A DNA stretch of 64,000 nucleotides, taken from positions 310,001 through 374,000 of the forward strand of contig NZ_JAMXLE010000003.1 of the NCBI RefSeq assembly GCF_024055895.1, in the 5' to 3' direction. A program made the position numbers and the translations under genes. This DNA comes from Rhizobium sp. L1K21. GTDB lineage: Bacteria > Pseudomonadota > Alphaproteobacteria > Rhizobiales > Rhizobiaceae. Positions 1 through 9,084 of this stretch are shown one piece after another (within the stretch, counting starts at the first letter, position 1; every line of letters starts with the position of its first letter). A model generated the notes under the pieces. That model saw nothing but the letters and a program-made list of their open reading frames with translations, ran no database searches and was not told the origin of the DNA.

Positions 1-33
1 GGCGAATCCACAACCATTAAAACAGGTGATATC

Positions 34-1140
34 GTGCAAAGAGTTCTTGTTACCGGCGGGTCCGGTTTTATCGGACGTCATGTTTCCCGCGAGCTGGCAG
101 AAAACGGATACAAGGTCCGCATCATCGACTCTCTCGTGGATCAGGTCCACGGCGGTGAACCGATCAACATCGTTCCCGGCACCGAATTGATCCACGCAGA
201 CATCCGCGACAGCAAAAGCGTGCAAAAAGCGCTGGACGGGGTCGATGCCGTTATTCATCTGGCCGCCGAGGTGGGGGTCGGACAGTCAATGTATGAAATC
301 GCCCGCTATGTCGGTGCGAACGACCTTGGCACTGCCGTCCTCCTTGAAGCCCTCATCGAAAATCCCGTCAAAAGGGTTGTCGTCGCCTCCTCCATGAGCG
401 TTTACGGCGAAGGCCTTTACGAAGACGACGAGGGCCGTCGCTATGGTCAAGCCCGGCGCAATCCGAAAACGCTCGAGGCCGGCAACTGGGACATCCGCGC
501 ACCCAACGGAGAACCGCTCAAACCGCTGCCCACCGACGAGGAAAAGCAGGTTGAGCTTGCCTCCATCTATGCGTTGACGAAATATATGCAGGAAAAGCAG
601 GTTCTGATTTTCGGCGAAGCCTATGGCGTGGAAACCGTTGCACTGCGACTGTTTAACGTCTTTGGGGCCGGTCAGGCGCTTTCCAATCCCTATACGGGCG
701 TGCTGGTGAATTTCGCATCGCGCCTTGCGACCGGCGAAACGCCGATGATCTTCGAAGACGGGCATCAAAAGCGCGACTTTGTCCATGTCAAAGACGTGGC
801 GATGGCGTTTCGTCTGGCTCTGGAGCGCCCCGACGTTTCCGGCGAGGTGTTCAACATCGGCAGCGGCCAAGCCTATGCCATCGCCGATGTGGCCAGACTG
901 CTTGCCCAGGAAATGGGGATGCCGGAGAGAGCGCCCGAAATCCTGAACAAGGCGCGCAAGGGCGATATCCGCCATTGCTTCGCTGATATTTCAAAGGCGC
1001 AATCCCTGCTCGGTTTCCGGCCCCGGCACCTGCTTGAAAATTCGCTTAAGGACTTCACGACCTGGGTCAAGACCTCAGCGGTCGTCGACAAGGCCCCCCA
1101 GATGCGCCAGGAACTGGAAGCGAGGGGGCTGGTTTCATGA
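34..1140 (+). CDS. NAD-dependent epimerase/dehydratase (extended SDR)
   Basis: Extended short-chain dehydrogenase that should epimerise or dehydrate a nucleotide sugar in the cytoplasm. Visible features are the dinucleotide-binding GGSGFIG loop at residues 8-14, the HLAA strand near 75-78, the SSMSVYGEG catalytic strand near 119-127 and the Y179-x3-K183 catalytic pair (YALTK). A GTG at 34 is used here, but the frame is open to the left edge of the window, so the true start may lie upstream. The last four bases overlap the next gene (ATGA), placing it in a glycan operon that runs to 7530. The exact sugar substrate cannot be read from the sequence. Confidence 0.85.
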   Translation: MQRVLVTGGSGFIGRHVSRELAENGYKVRIIDSLVDQVHGGEPINIVPGTELIHADIRDSKSVQKALDGVDAVIHLAAEVGVGQSMYEIARYVGANDLGTAVLLEALIENPVKRVVVASSMSVYGEGLYEDDEGRRYGQARRNPKTLEAGNWDIRAPNGEPLKPLPTDEEKQVELASIYALTKYMQEKQVLIFGEAYGVETVALRLFNVFGAGQALSNPYTGVLVNFASRLATGETPMIFEDGHQKRDFVHVKDVAMAFRLALERPDVSGEVFNIGSGQAYAIADVARLLAQEMGMPERAPEILNKARKGDIRHCFADISKAQSLLGFRPRHLLENSLKDFTTWVKTSAVVDKAPQMRQELEARGLVS

Positions 1141-2270
1141 TCGACGCACCCGTAAATGGCCAGACCAGACTTTCCGAATTGGGCCAGCCGGCATCACCGG
1201 CAATCCGCAAAGGCGTCAAACCGATTGTGATCACCGGCGGCAGTGGGTTTATCGGTTCCAATCTCGCCGACAGCTTCCTCGCAGACGGCGAGGATGTGAT
1301 CATCCTGGACAATTTGAGTCGAGCGGGCGTGCAGGAAAATCTCGACTGGCTGGTGAAACGGCACGGCAAGAAAGTTCATCCCTATGTTGCCGACATCCGC
1401 AACCTGCCGGTCATAAAGCCCGCCTTCAATGAGGCCAAGGCCGTTTTTCACCTCGCCGCTCAGACCGCGGTGACAACCAGCCTGGCCGATCCGGTCGAGG
1501 ATTTCAGTATTAACGCAAACGGCACGCTGAATGTGCTGGAGGCGATCCGTACCACGGGAAACAGGATCCCCATCATTTTCGCGAGCACCAACAAGGTCTA
1601 CGGTCAGCTTCAGGATGTGAAGGTGAGCGCAATCGGCGAAGAGTATCGGCCGCAAAACGAGACGATCCGAGCCCACGGCATATCAGAAGACAGGCCGCTT
1701 GATTTCCACACGCCTTATGGCTGCTCCAAAGGTGCTGCCGATCAATATGTGCTGGACTACGCACGATCTTATGGCTTACCGGCCTGCGTGCTGCGCATGA
1801 GTTGCATTTATGGCGCCAGACAGTTCGGCACCGAGGACCAGGGCTGGGTCGCCCATTTTCTCCTGCAGCTTCTGCGTGGCGAACCCATTACCATCTATGG
1901 CGACGGCAAACAGGTACGCGATATTCTCGAAGTCAACGACGCCGTGGGGGCCTACAAGCGCACCTTGGGCTCGATCGACACCTTGAGCGGCTGTGCCTTC
2001 AATCTCGGCGGAGGTCCGCAAAATGCGGTCAGCCTCAACCTCCTCCTGGCCGAACTTGAAAACCTGACCGGACTTCAGGCCGACATTTCCTATGGCGACT
2101 GGCGCGACGGCGATCAGCTCTATTTTGTTGCCGACACGAGCCGGCTTCAGCAGCTGATTGGCTGGGCACCGGAAACCTCATGGAAAGACGGCATTCGCGG
2201 GCTGGCCGACTGGCTCTCTGAAAACCGCTCGGGCTTCGTTTCGCATGACACCGGGAGAGCCACGGGATGA
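1137..2270 (+). CDS. CDP-paratose 2-epimerase-like sugar epimerase
   Basis: Second extended SDR of the operon, 377 residues, with about 28 extra residues before the Rossmann fold. The nucleotide loop GGSGFIG is at 34-40, followed by a STNKVYG strand near 150-156 and Y194-x3-K198 in PYGCSK. The STNKVYG and MSCIYG..QFGTEDQGW strings are characteristic of the CDP-paratose/CDP-tyvelose 2-epimerase group of NAD-dependent epimerases, so a 2-epimerase role on a nucleotide sugar is likely. It overlaps both neighbours by four bases (ATGA), which implies translational coupling. The specificity assignment is inference from family motifs. Confidence 0.85.
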   Translation: MIDAPVNGQTRLSELGQPASPAIRKGVKPIVITGGSGFIGSNLADSFLADGEDVIILDNLSRAGVQENLDWLVKRHGKKVHPYVADIRNLPVIKPAFNEAKAVFHLAAQTAVTTSLADPVEDFSINANGTLNVLEAIRTTGNRIPIIFASTNKVYGQLQDVKVSAIGEEYRPQNETIRAHGISEDRPLDFHTPYGCSKGAADQYVLDYARSYGLPACVLRMSCIYGARQFGTEDQGWVAHFLLQLLRGEPITIYGDGKQVRDILEVNDAVGAYKRTLGSIDTLSGCAFNLGGGPQNAVSLNLLLAELENLTGLQADISYGDWRDGDQLYFVADTSRLQQLIGWAPETSWKDGIRGLADWLSENRSGFVSHDTGRATG

Positions 2271-3430
2271 CGAGCCACAACCGCGATTTCAGCGCGCTGA
2301 CCGCTCCACCTGATCGCTTTGCCTCTCCCCCATCCCAAGACACCGCGAAGCTTCTCATGACGCTGGATTGTGTCGGCGGGGTCTGGCGCTACTCCATGGA
2401 TCTGGCCCGCAGCCTTCGCAGCAGAGGCTACGAAATAATCTTCGCATCCCTTGGCCCCCGCCCCTCGCAGGGACAGGCTTCGGAGGCAGAAAGCATCGGC
2501 AGCCTGCATATGATCGATGAACCGCTGGACTGGATGGCAAATTGCGAAGATGATCTGCGCAATGTGCCACATTGCATTGCACAACTGGCGACAGAGTGCC
2601 ACGCCGACATTCTGCACCTCAACAGCCCGTCCCAGGCCTGCGACATTGATGTGGCGATCCCGATTGTTGCAGCATCACACTCCTGCCTGCCAACCTGGTT
2701 TGACGCCATGCGCGACGGCAATCTGCCCCCGGAGATGGCCTGGCAGAAGCGTCTGCAACGAAAGGGCTTTGATTGCGCCAACGGCGTGATCTCACCAAGC
2801 GCCAGCCATGCAGCCATGTTGCTGGATTGTTATGGTGATATCGCCAATCTTCGCATCATTCACAATTCTGCGCCGCCTCTTCTGGCGTCAACGGAAAAGG
2901 AAAACTTTGTTTTCGCAGCGGCAAGATGGTGGGACGAAGCAAAGAATGGTGAAACTCTGGATGCCGCAGCAAGCGCCATCCAGTGGCCGCTCGTTGCCGC
3001 CGGTGCGACGGAGGGACCGGGCGGTGAAACGACCACCTTCAAGAATGCGCGCTCCAAGGGCGCGATCCCCCATCGTGAAGCGCTCAAACTGATGCAGCAG
3101 GCGGCCATTGTGGTCTCGCCATCGCTCTATGAGCCTTTCGGGCTGGTCGCGCTGGAAGCGGCCCGCTGCGGCGCAGCCCTCGTCTTGGCCGATATACCGA
3201 CCTATCGGGAGCTATGGGATGGAGCGGCCTGCTTTGCCAATCCGCAGGACCCGGACGCCTTTTCCTCCGTTATCAATCTGCTGGTAGCCGATGCCGGACT
3301 GCGCAACAAGCTTGGCCAAGGCGCCATCGAACGAAGCCGCCTTTTCAGTCCGGATGCGCAAGCCGATGCGACGTCCGATCTCTACCGGCAATTGCTGACC
3401 GATACCCGACAAGACCGGAGGCTTTCCTGA
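2267..3430 (+). CDS. glycosyltransferase family 4 protein
   Basis: Retaining GT-B glycosyltransferase, 387 residues. The C-terminal donor-binding half contains the E-x7-E motif at E289 and E297 within SPSLYEPFGLVALEA, and an ASHSCLPTW segment lies in the N-terminal acceptor half. No signal peptide or membrane segment is apparent, so it should act at the cytoplasmic face. The first 20 or so residues are poorly conserved in character, and a later start is possible, but the ATGA overlap with the preceding epimerase supports the start given. Donor and acceptor are unknown; the operon context argues for glycan assembly. Confidence 0.85.
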   Translation: MTSHNRDFSALTAPPDRFASPPSQDTAKLLMTLDCVGGVWRYSMDLARSLRSRGYEIIFASLGPRPSQGQASEAESIGSLHMIDEPLDWMANCEDDLRNVPHCIAQLATECHADILHLNSPSQACDIDVAIPIVAASHSCLPTWFDAMRDGNLPPEMAWQKRLQRKGFDCANGVISPSASHAAMLLDCYGDIANLRIIHNSAPPLLASTEKENFVFAAARWWDEAKNGETLDAAASAIQWPLVAAGATEGPGGETTTFKNARSKGAIPHREALKLMQQAAIVVSPSLYEPFGLVALEAARCGAALVLADIPTYRELWDGAACFANPQDPDAFSSVINLLVADAGLRNKLGQGAIERSRLFSPDAQADATSDLYRQLLTDTRQDRRLS

Positions 3431-3432
3431 CA

Positions 3433-4563
3433 ATGCAATTTGTATTCTACACACACTCCCTGGTTTCCGACTGGAACCACGGCAATGCACACTTCTTGCG
3501 CGGTGTGATGCGCGAGCTGGAAACGGCAGGCCACAGTGCCGTCGCCCTGGAGGCACATGAGAACTGGAGCCGCGACAATCTGATTGCGCAGCATGGCCCC
3601 CAGGCAGCCGCGGACTTCCACCGGAATTTCCCCGACCTGAAATCCGGCATTTATGGAGAAGACGCCGATCACCATGCGTTGCTGGAAGAGGCGGACGTGG
3701 TGATTGTTCACGAATGGAATGATCCGGCCCTTGTCAAAATGCTTGGCGAGTACCGCAAGAGCGGTGCCGATTTCACGCTGCTTTTCCACGACACGCACCA
3801 CCGTGCCATTTCTGCGGGAAGCGAGATCGCCGAACTGGATCTATCCCACTATGACGGCATATTGGCTTTTGGGGAAACGCTTCGCCAGCGCTATCGCGCG
3901 ATGGGATGGGAGAAGCCGGTGTTCACCTGGCACGAGGCGGCCGACACCGCGCTTTTCAAGCCGCAGCCCGACATTTCCAAAGACAAGGATCTGGTCTGGA
4001 TCGGCAATTGGGGCGATGATGAGCGCAGCGCGGAGCTGAATACCTTTCTGATTTCGCCCGCCCGCGAACTTGGTCTCAGCGGCACCGTCCACGGTGTGCG
4101 CTATCCCGATGCTGCGCGGGCGGAGATCATGAAGGCCGGTCTCGATTTCGAAGGCTGGCTTGCCAATTACAATGTCCCGGCCGTTTTCGCCCAGCACAGG
4201 GCAACCGTGCACATTCCGCGCCGTCCCTATGTCAGGGCGCTGCCCGGTATCCCCACGATCCGCGTTTTCGAGGCATTGGCCTGCGGCATTCCGCTGGTAT
4301 GCGCTCCCTGGAACGACGCGGAAGGTCTTTTCAGATCAGGCCGCGATTATCTTCACGCCGAAAACGGCAGCGAAATGAAGGCGCAGTTGGACCGCATTCT
4401 TCATGAGCCCGATTTGGCCGAAGACCTCGCTTCAGCCGGCCTCGAAACCATCCGCGACAGGCACACCTGCACGCACCGGGTCGGCGAGCTTCTCGATATC
4501 GTCGATCAGATGAGGACTGGATCATCAGCACAGCCCAAATTACGCAAGGAGGCAGCGCAATGA
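3433..4563 (+). CDS. CgeB-like glycosyltransferase (first of three)
   Basis: Glycosyltransferase of the CgeB/Glyco_trans_1_2 type, 376 residues. The start is placed at the ATG two bases after the upstream stop, preceded by GGAGGCTTTCC; the open frame extends further 5-prime but only through sequence that overlaps the preceding gene. The N-terminus reads FVFYTHSLVSDWNHGNAHFL, which matches the opening of its two neighbours in style, and the C-terminal donor site has PTIRVFEALACGIPLV followed by an acidic loop. It overlaps the next gene by four bases. Substrate unknown. Confidence 0.8.
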   Translation: MQFVFYTHSLVSDWNHGNAHFLRGVMRELETAGHSAVALEAHENWSRDNLIAQHGPQAAADFHRNFPDLKSGIYGEDADHHALLEEADVVIVHEWNDPALVKMLGEYRKSGADFTLLFHDTHHRAISAGSEIAELDLSHYDGILAFGETLRQRYRAMGWEKPVFTWHEAADTALFKPQPDISKDKDLVWIGNWGDDERSAELNTFLISPARELGLSGTVHGVRYPDAARAEIMKAGLDFEGWLANYNVPAVFAQHRATVHIPRRPYVRALPGIPTIRVFEALACGIPLVCAPWNDAEGLFRSGRDYLHAENGSEMKAQLDRILHEPDLAEDLASAGLETIRDRHTCTHRVGELLDIVDQMRTGSSAQPKLRKEAAQ

Positions 4564-5648
4564 AAATTGCTTTTTACGGATCAAGCCTGTTGTCGGCCTA
4601 TTGGAACGGTGCGGCGACTTATTATCGCGGCATGCTGAAAGCGCTCAGCGCAAGAGGCTATGAGATTACCTTTTATGAGCCCGATGCATTTGACCGTCAG
4701 TCGCATCGCGATATCGACCCGCCTGAATGGTGCCGCGTCATGATATATGAGGCGAGCATCGAAGGTCTCAAAAAGGCCGCGGCTCTTGCCGCCTCCGCCG
4801 ATATCGTTATCAAGGCAAGTGGCGTGGGCTATGAAGATGACATTCTCCTGCAGTCCGTCTTGGATAGTACCCATGCCGATGCGCTCACGATATTCTGGGA
4901 TGTCGATGCGCCGGCCACGCTCTCCGAACTGCAGCAGACGCCCGATCATCCTCTGCGCCATGCTCTGGCCGATATCGACCTCGTGCTGACCTATGGCGGC
5001 GGCGATCCCGTGGTCCGGCAGTACGAGGCGCTCGGCGCAAAATCCTGCCGTCCGATCTATAACGCGCTTGATCCCGACACCCATCATCCGGTTCCCAAAC
5101 AGCGTCGCTTCAAGGCTGACATGGCCTTTCTTGGTAACCGGCTGCCGGACCGCGAAGCGCGGGTCGAGAGCTTTTTCCTCGAGCCTGCAGCCGCCTTGCC
5201 CATGCACGATTTTCTACTTGGAGGGTCAGGTTGGGAGGACAAGCCGATGCGTGCCAATGTCCGCTACATCGGCCATGTTCCGACATCGGATCACAACGCT
5301 TTCAACACCTCGGCAAAAGCGGTCTTGAATATCTCCCGTTCCAGCATGGCGACCAACGGCTTCTCGCCTGCCACCCGTGTCTTTGAAGCCGCCGGTGCCG
5401 GGGCCTGCCTGATTACGGACTATTGGGAAGGCATTGAACAGTTTCTGGAACCTGGCAAGGAGGTGCTTGTCGCGCGCGACGGTCAGGAGGTTGCCGAGAT
5501 CATGCGCGGCCTGACCGGCGAAGAGGCGGAAAGGATCGGCCAGGCAGCACTCGCCCGGGTCTTGCGCGATCACACCTATGCCGAGCGCGCCGCCATCGTT
5601 GATGATCTTCTTCGCTCGCAGATACATGCCCTCAGGGGGGCTGCATAA
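4560..5648 (+). CDS. CgeB-like glycosyltransferase (second of three)
   Basis: CgeB-family protein of 362 residues. The start KIAFYGSSLLSAYWNGAATY and the C-terminal block PATRVFEAAGAGACLITDYW are the family signatures, the latter corresponding to the nucleotide-sugar binding region of GT-B enzymes. No membrane segment. CgeB was named for a Bacillus spore-coat maturation protein, but in proteobacteria the family is found in polysaccharide loci. It is coupled by ATGA to the gene before it and by one base to the gene after it. Tandem arrangement with two homologues suggests either sequential sugar additions or paralogues with different acceptors; which one cannot be decided here. Confidence 0.82.
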   Translation: MKIAFYGSSLLSAYWNGAATYYRGMLKALSARGYEITFYEPDAFDRQSHRDIDPPEWCRVMIYEASIEGLKKAAALAASADIVIKASGVGYEDDILLQSVLDSTHADALTIFWDVDAPATLSELQQTPDHPLRHALADIDLVLTYGGGDPVVRQYEALGAKSCRPIYNALDPDTHHPVPKQRRFKADMAFLGNRLPDREARVESFFLEPAAALPMHDFLLGGSGWEDKPMRANVRYIGHVPTSDHNAFNTSAKAVLNISRSSMATNGFSPATRVFEAAGAGACLITDYWEGIEQFLEPGKEVLVARDGQEVAEIMRGLTGEEAERIGQAALARVLRDHTYAERAAIVDDLLRSQIHALRGAA

Positions 5649-6763
5649 TGGAACGCCGCAAATATATTTTTCTCGGATTGTCCCTGTCTTCTGCCTGGGG
5701 AAATGGTCATGCCACAACTTTTCGGGCTCTCATCAAGGGGCTCAATGCGCTGGGACACGAGTGTATTTTCCTGGAAAGAAACCAGCCCTGGTTTGTGCAA
5801 AACAGGGATATGCCGAATCCGGATTTCTGCAAGCTGATCACCTATGACGAGGTCGAAGAGCTCATTCGCAGCCATGCACGGCTGCTTCGCAGCGCAGATG
5901 CCGTGATTATCGGTTCCTATGTGCCGGATGGTGTGGCAGTCATAGCCGCAGTTGCCGCCTTGCGGCCCAATGTCTTGTGCTTCTACGACATTGACACGCC
6001 GGTGACGCTCGGCAGACTCGACAAGGGGGACAGTGAGTATATCACAGCCGGGCAGCTCCAGGTGTTCGACATATACTTTACCTTTTCAGGCGGCAAAAAT
6101 CTGACGCGGTTGAAAGAACTCGGCGCGCGAAAAGCCGTACCGCTTTATTGCTCGGTCGACCCTGAACTTTACTGCAACACAAATGAGCCGTTGCGCTGGG
6201 ATCTCGGCTATCTCGGCACCTACAGCGACGACAGACAGCCGATGCTTGAAAAACTTCTGGTCGAGCCTGCCCGGCAATTGCCTGAGATGCGTTTCGTGAT
6301 TGCCGGCGCGCAGTATCCCGACGGTCTGGACCTGCCCGCCAATATCGAGCGCATCGAGCATGTACCGCCAAACGAACATGCATCTTTCTATAGCCGCCAG
6401 CGCTTTACGTTGAACATAACACGCCGTGATATGGTGCGCGCCGGCTTCTCGCCCAGCGTGCGCCTGTTTGAGGCGGCGGCCTGCAAGACACCGATTATCA
6501 GCGATGACTGGGAGGGTCTGAACGACTTCCTGCCTGAGGATCGAGCCATCGTTATCGCCGAGGATTCACAACAGGTGATCAACGCGCTGACGGCGATGAA
6601 CGATGAGGAAAGGAAGGCTCTTTCAACCGCGGCCCACCGCATTGTGATGGGTGGCCACACCGGCGCTGCGCGCGCTGAACACTTCGTCCATGCAATTGAA
6701 GATGAACTGAACACAGAAGAGGAAGGAGCAAATTCATGGCTGCTTCGCAAGCTTCCAGGCTGA
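5648..6763 (+). CDS. CgeB-like glycosyltransferase (third of three)
   Basis: Third CgeB-type glycosyltransferase, 371 residues. N-terminal FLGLSLSSAWGNGHATTFRA and C-terminal PSVRLFEAAACKTPIISDDW align with the same blocks in the two preceding genes, so the three are paralogues although clearly diverged. The ATG shares its A with the preceding TAA stop, and a GGGGGC stretch lies just upstream. The 3-prime end overlaps the methyltransferase gene by 28 bases. Likely cytoplasmic, acting on a nucleotide-sugar donor and an unknown acceptor. Confidence 0.82.
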   Translation: MERRKYIFLGLSLSSAWGNGHATTFRALIKGLNALGHECIFLERNQPWFVQNRDMPNPDFCKLITYDEVEELIRSHARLLRSADAVIIGSYVPDGVAVIAAVAALRPNVLCFYDIDTPVTLGRLDKGDSEYITAGQLQVFDIYFTFSGGKNLTRLKELGARKAVPLYCSVDPELYCNTNEPLRWDLGYLGTYSDDRQPMLEKLLVEPARQLPEMRFVIAGAQYPDGLDLPANIERIEHVPPNEHASFYSRQRFTLNITRRDMVRAGFSPSVRLFEAAACKTPIISDDWEGLNDFLPEDRAIVIAEDSQQVINALTAMNDEERKALSTAAHRIVMGGHTGAARAEHFVHAIEDELNTEEEGANSWLLRKLPG

Positions 6764-7530
6764 CGACGACGCAAGATCAGGTTTCCGAAATGTCGAGCAA
6801 AGACTTGAAAGAACAAATCAATGCGCTCGGCCCCTGGTTTCACAATATGACAATTCAGGGCGTGGAGACAGCGCCAGACCATTTCCTGGGCGACTACCCG
6901 CGCAACAAATGGCAGGCTTTTGAAGATGTCATTCCACGAGATCTCGAAGGCTGCAGCGTTCTCGACATCGGCTGCAATGCCGGCTTTTACGCTCTGGAAA
7001 TGAAACGGCGCAATGCCGGACGCGTGGTTGGTATCGATACCGATGCCCGCTATCTGGCTCAGGCCCGTTTTGCCGCAGAACAGTGCGGTGCCGATATCGA
7101 ATTCCGGCAAATGTCCACATACGACCTGCGCCAGTTCGACGAAAAGTTCGATCTCGTCATCTTCATGGGCGTCTTGTACCACCTGCGCCATCCGCTTCTG
7201 GCACTCGATCTGCTTTATGAAACGGTGGTCGGAAAACACCTGCTTTTCCAATCCATGCAACGCGGCAGCGCCGATGTCGGTGGGATTGAAGAAAATGATC
7301 CGTTTTCGGAAGAAAATGTCTTCCACCGTCCGGATTATCCCAAGCTGCATTTTGTTGAACACCGCTACGCGGACGACCCCACCAACTGGTTCATACCGAA
7401 CAAGGCGGCTGTCGAAGCCATGTTGCGCAGCGCCGGTTTCAAGATCGAAGCCAATCCCGAAGAGGAAGTCTATCTCTGCAGCAGAGGCGAACGCCACTTT
7501 GCCGCAGAGCCGCCGCCGCTTTGCACCTGA
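6736..7530 (+). CDS. SAM-dependent methyltransferase (CmoB/DUF1698-like)
   Basis: Class I methyltransferase, 264 residues, with motif I VLDIGCNAGFYALEM at about 75-89 and the acidic end of strand 2 in VGIDTD near 98-103. The pre-domain sequence LGPWFHNMTIQGVETAPDH resembles the CmoB/DUF1698 group (tRNA wobble uridine modification), but in this operon it is the last gene after six sugar-handling genes, so methylation of a sugar or lipid carrier is as plausible. The start is supported by GAGGAAGGA 8 bases upstream, although it overlaps the preceding gene by 28 bases. Confidence 0.8.
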   Translation: MAASQASRLTTTQDQVSEMSSKDLKEQINALGPWFHNMTIQGVETAPDHFLGDYPRNKWQAFEDVIPRDLEGCSVLDIGCNAGFYALEMKRRNAGRVVGIDTDARYLAQARFAAEQCGADIEFRQMSTYDLRQFDEKFDLVIFMGVLYHLRHPLLALDLLYETVVGKHLLFQSMQRGSADVGGIEENDPFSEENVFHRPDYPKLHFVEHRYADDPTNWFIPNKAAVEAMLRSAGFKIEANPEEEVYLCSRGERHFAAEPPPLCT

Positions 7531-7574
7531 CACGCGGCTAAGAATTTCTGGCCCTCGCTTGCCAACAGAGGTCA

Positions 7575-7596
7575 TCCGCCGCTTTGATGCGGCGGA
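7575..7596. terminator. possible bidirectional terminator hairpin
   Basis: A perfect 8-bp stem TCCGCCGC / GCGGCGGA with a 6-base loop lies between the convergent methyltransferase and SDR genes. No clear T tract follows on either strand, so intrinsic termination is only suggested. Confidence 0.4.
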
Positions 7597-7618
7597 CGAT
7601 AAAACATGTGGAACGGAC

Positions 7619-8593
7619 TTAACCGCCCACGACCGGCAATACCTCACCAGTGATATAGCTCGAGCAATGCGGCGACGCCAGGAAGACATAGGCGGGCGCA
7701 ATCTCCTCCGGCTGGGCCGGACGCTTCATGGGAACAGACCCGCCGAATTGCGCGATCTCGTCGGCGTCGCGATCGGAAGGATTAAGCGGCGTCCAGACAG
7801 GTCCGGGCGCAACGGCGTTCACGCGGATACCACGCGAAATCAGGTTGGCGGCCAGCGACTTGGTAAAGGCGTGAATGCCACCCTTGGTAATGCCGTAGTC
7901 CAGAAGGCCGGGGCTGCCGCGCAGCCCAACGACCGAACCCGTGTTGATGATGGATGAACCCTGCTCCATATGCGGCACCGCAGCCTTGGTCAGGTTGAAG
8001 AGACCATAAAGGTTGGTCTTGATCGTTTCGTCGAAATGCTCGAACGACAGGTCTTCGATCGTCTTGCTGTGCACCTGGAAGCCGGCATTGTTGACGAGAA
8101 TGTCGAGATGGCCAAAATTCGCCACCGTCTTTGAAACAAGCGCTTTGCAATAGTCAGGGTCCTGAATATTGCCGCGGCTCAGCATGCATCGCCTGCCCTC
8201 ACGCTCGACCATGCGCAGGGTCTCCTTCGCATCCTCATCTTCGGCGAGATAGGAGACGACCACATCCGCACCTTCGCGGGCAAAAAGAATGGCCACAGAC
8301 CGACCAATTCCGGAATCACCGCCAGTGACGATTGCTACCTTGTCCTTGAGCTTTTCCGAGCCTTTGTAAAAAGGCGCATCATACATGGGTTCGGGATCAA
8401 GATCGGCCTCCGAACCCGGCTTCTTCTGGTGCTGTTTGGGTAACGGTGGGATCGGGTAGAGGCGTGCACCGGCCTGCATGGCCCCACCCTTGCCACCAGA
8501 ATGCTGATGATCCCTTTCTCCAATCTCCTGCTGAATATCGCGTTGGCGTTCGACCGTGTCTTCGGTCTGCCGTTTCCGATTGTGCTCGGCCAT
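7619..8593 (-). CDS. SDR oxidoreductase with polar N-terminal extension
   Basis: Classical short-chain dehydrogenase, 324 residues, of the general-stress/glucose-1-dehydrogenase-like group. The NAD(P) loop TGGDSGIG is at 90-97, NNAG at 168-171, catalytic Ser near 220 and Y233-x3-K237. About 80 residues precede the Rossmann fold; the first 40 are highly polar (Arg, Gln, Asp, His) and may be disordered. Family members of this length are common in stress regulons. An EcfG-type promoter is centred about 80 bp upstream (8660-8684). Substrate unknown; an aldehyde or sugar is possible. Confidence 0.88.
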   Translation of the reverse strand: MAEHNRKRQTEDTVERQRDIQQEIGERDHQHSGGKGGAMQAGARLYPIPPLPKQHQKKPGSEADLDPEPMYDAPFYKGSEKLKDKVAIVTGGDSGIGRSVAILFAREGADVVVSYLAEDEDAKETLRMVEREGRRCMLSRGNIQDPDYCKALVSKTVANFGHLDILVNNAGFQVHSKTIEDLSFEHFDETIKTNLYGLFNLTKAAVPHMEQGSSIINTGSVVGLRGSPGLLDYGITKGGIHAFTKSLAANLISRGIRVNAVAPGPVWTPLNPSDRDADEIAQFGGSVPMKRPAQPEEIAPAYVFLASPHCSSYITGEVLPVVGG

Positions 8594-8659
8594 GGTGTTT
8601 CTCCCATTTTGTGATTATGCGGATGCGCGCCATTCCGGCGGGCATTGAACCAACGATCA

Positions 8660-8684
8660 AACCGCGGCTGCGGAGAAAGGTTCC
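8660..8684 (-). promoter_or_regulatory. EcfG-type promoter for SDR gene
   Basis: On the minus strand GGAAC (8684-8680), 16-base spacer, GGTT (8663-8660), 66 bp before the start codon at 8593. It matches the alphaproteobacterial EcfG/RpoE2 consensus GGAAC-N16/17-cGTT apart from one base. Confidence 0.7.
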
Positions 8685-8724
8685 CGCTTCCGGCAACGCC
8701 CGTCTTGCGCCCGCTCACCGATTA

Positions 8725-8898
8725 TCAAAGGCGATGCTCATCGCTTTCGTCGTTGTACATCGCCTCGACGGCATGCCGCCGCGAACGGCGCTCCGATGGG
8801 GTCAGTCTGCGCGAACGCATCATTCCGTAAAAAATCGCCAGGCCCAGCAGGACCGGGCCGATACCGGCCACGAAAAGCCACATCAAAATCGACATCAT
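8725..8898 (-). CDS. small single-span membrane protein
   Basis: A 57-residue protein too short for most gene callers. It begins with two methionines, then an uninterrupted hydrophobic stretch (SILMWLFVAGIGPVLLGLAI, residues 3-22) ending at YGMMRSRR, then a basic, charged tail with acidic end. The positive cluster after the helix predicts an N-out, C-in single span. A strong GGAAGGA ribosome site lies 8 bases upstream, and an EcfG-type promoter (8929-8953) precedes it. Function unknown; the regulatory context suggests a stress-induced envelope peptide. Confidence 0.7.
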   Translation of the reverse strand: MMSILMWLFVAGIGPVLLGLAIFYGMMRSRRLTPSERRSRRHAVEAMYNDESDEHRL

Positions 8899-8928
8899 GA
8901 GTTCATCCTTCCTTTCTTTGTGCAGCTT

Positions 8929-8953
8929 AACAATTCAAACCCGCTCCTGTTCC
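8929..8953 (-). promoter_or_regulatory. EcfG-type promoter for small membrane protein
   Basis: Minus strand GGAAC (8953-8949), 16-base spacer, TGTT (8932-8929), 30 bp before the 8898 start. It stands back to back with the + strand element at 8977-9001, the two -35 boxes being 23 bp apart. Confidence 0.55.
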
Positions 8954-8976
8954 GCCGGCAAAGTGGTGACCCTACG

Positions 8977-9001
8977 GGAACATCTGACGCCCAGTCTGGT
9001 T
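8977..9001 (+). promoter_or_regulatory. EcfG-type promoter for 9085-10485 operon
   Basis: GGAAC (8977-8981), 16-base spacer, GGTT (8998-9001), 83 bp before the ATG at 9085. It probably drives the three co-directional genes that follow with gaps of about 30 bp. Confidence 0.7.
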
Positions 9002-9084
9002 TTGCCCGTGCTTACATTCCAACCCCACCCGCACACCGGCCAACCGTGGCCCGTGCGGTTCTGAGAGGCGAAGAAACAATTGAT

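Noticed and set aside
6388-7701. 437-codon open frame on the minus strand opposite the CgeB and methyltransferase genes
   Set aside because: It is antisense to two well-supported genes, has no ribosome site, and its composition is that of a shadow frame.
8446-9084. 5-prime extension of the 9085 gene across the SDR start region
   Set aside because: It would run through the divergent promoters and the small minus-strand membrane-protein gene; a good ribosome site supports 9085.
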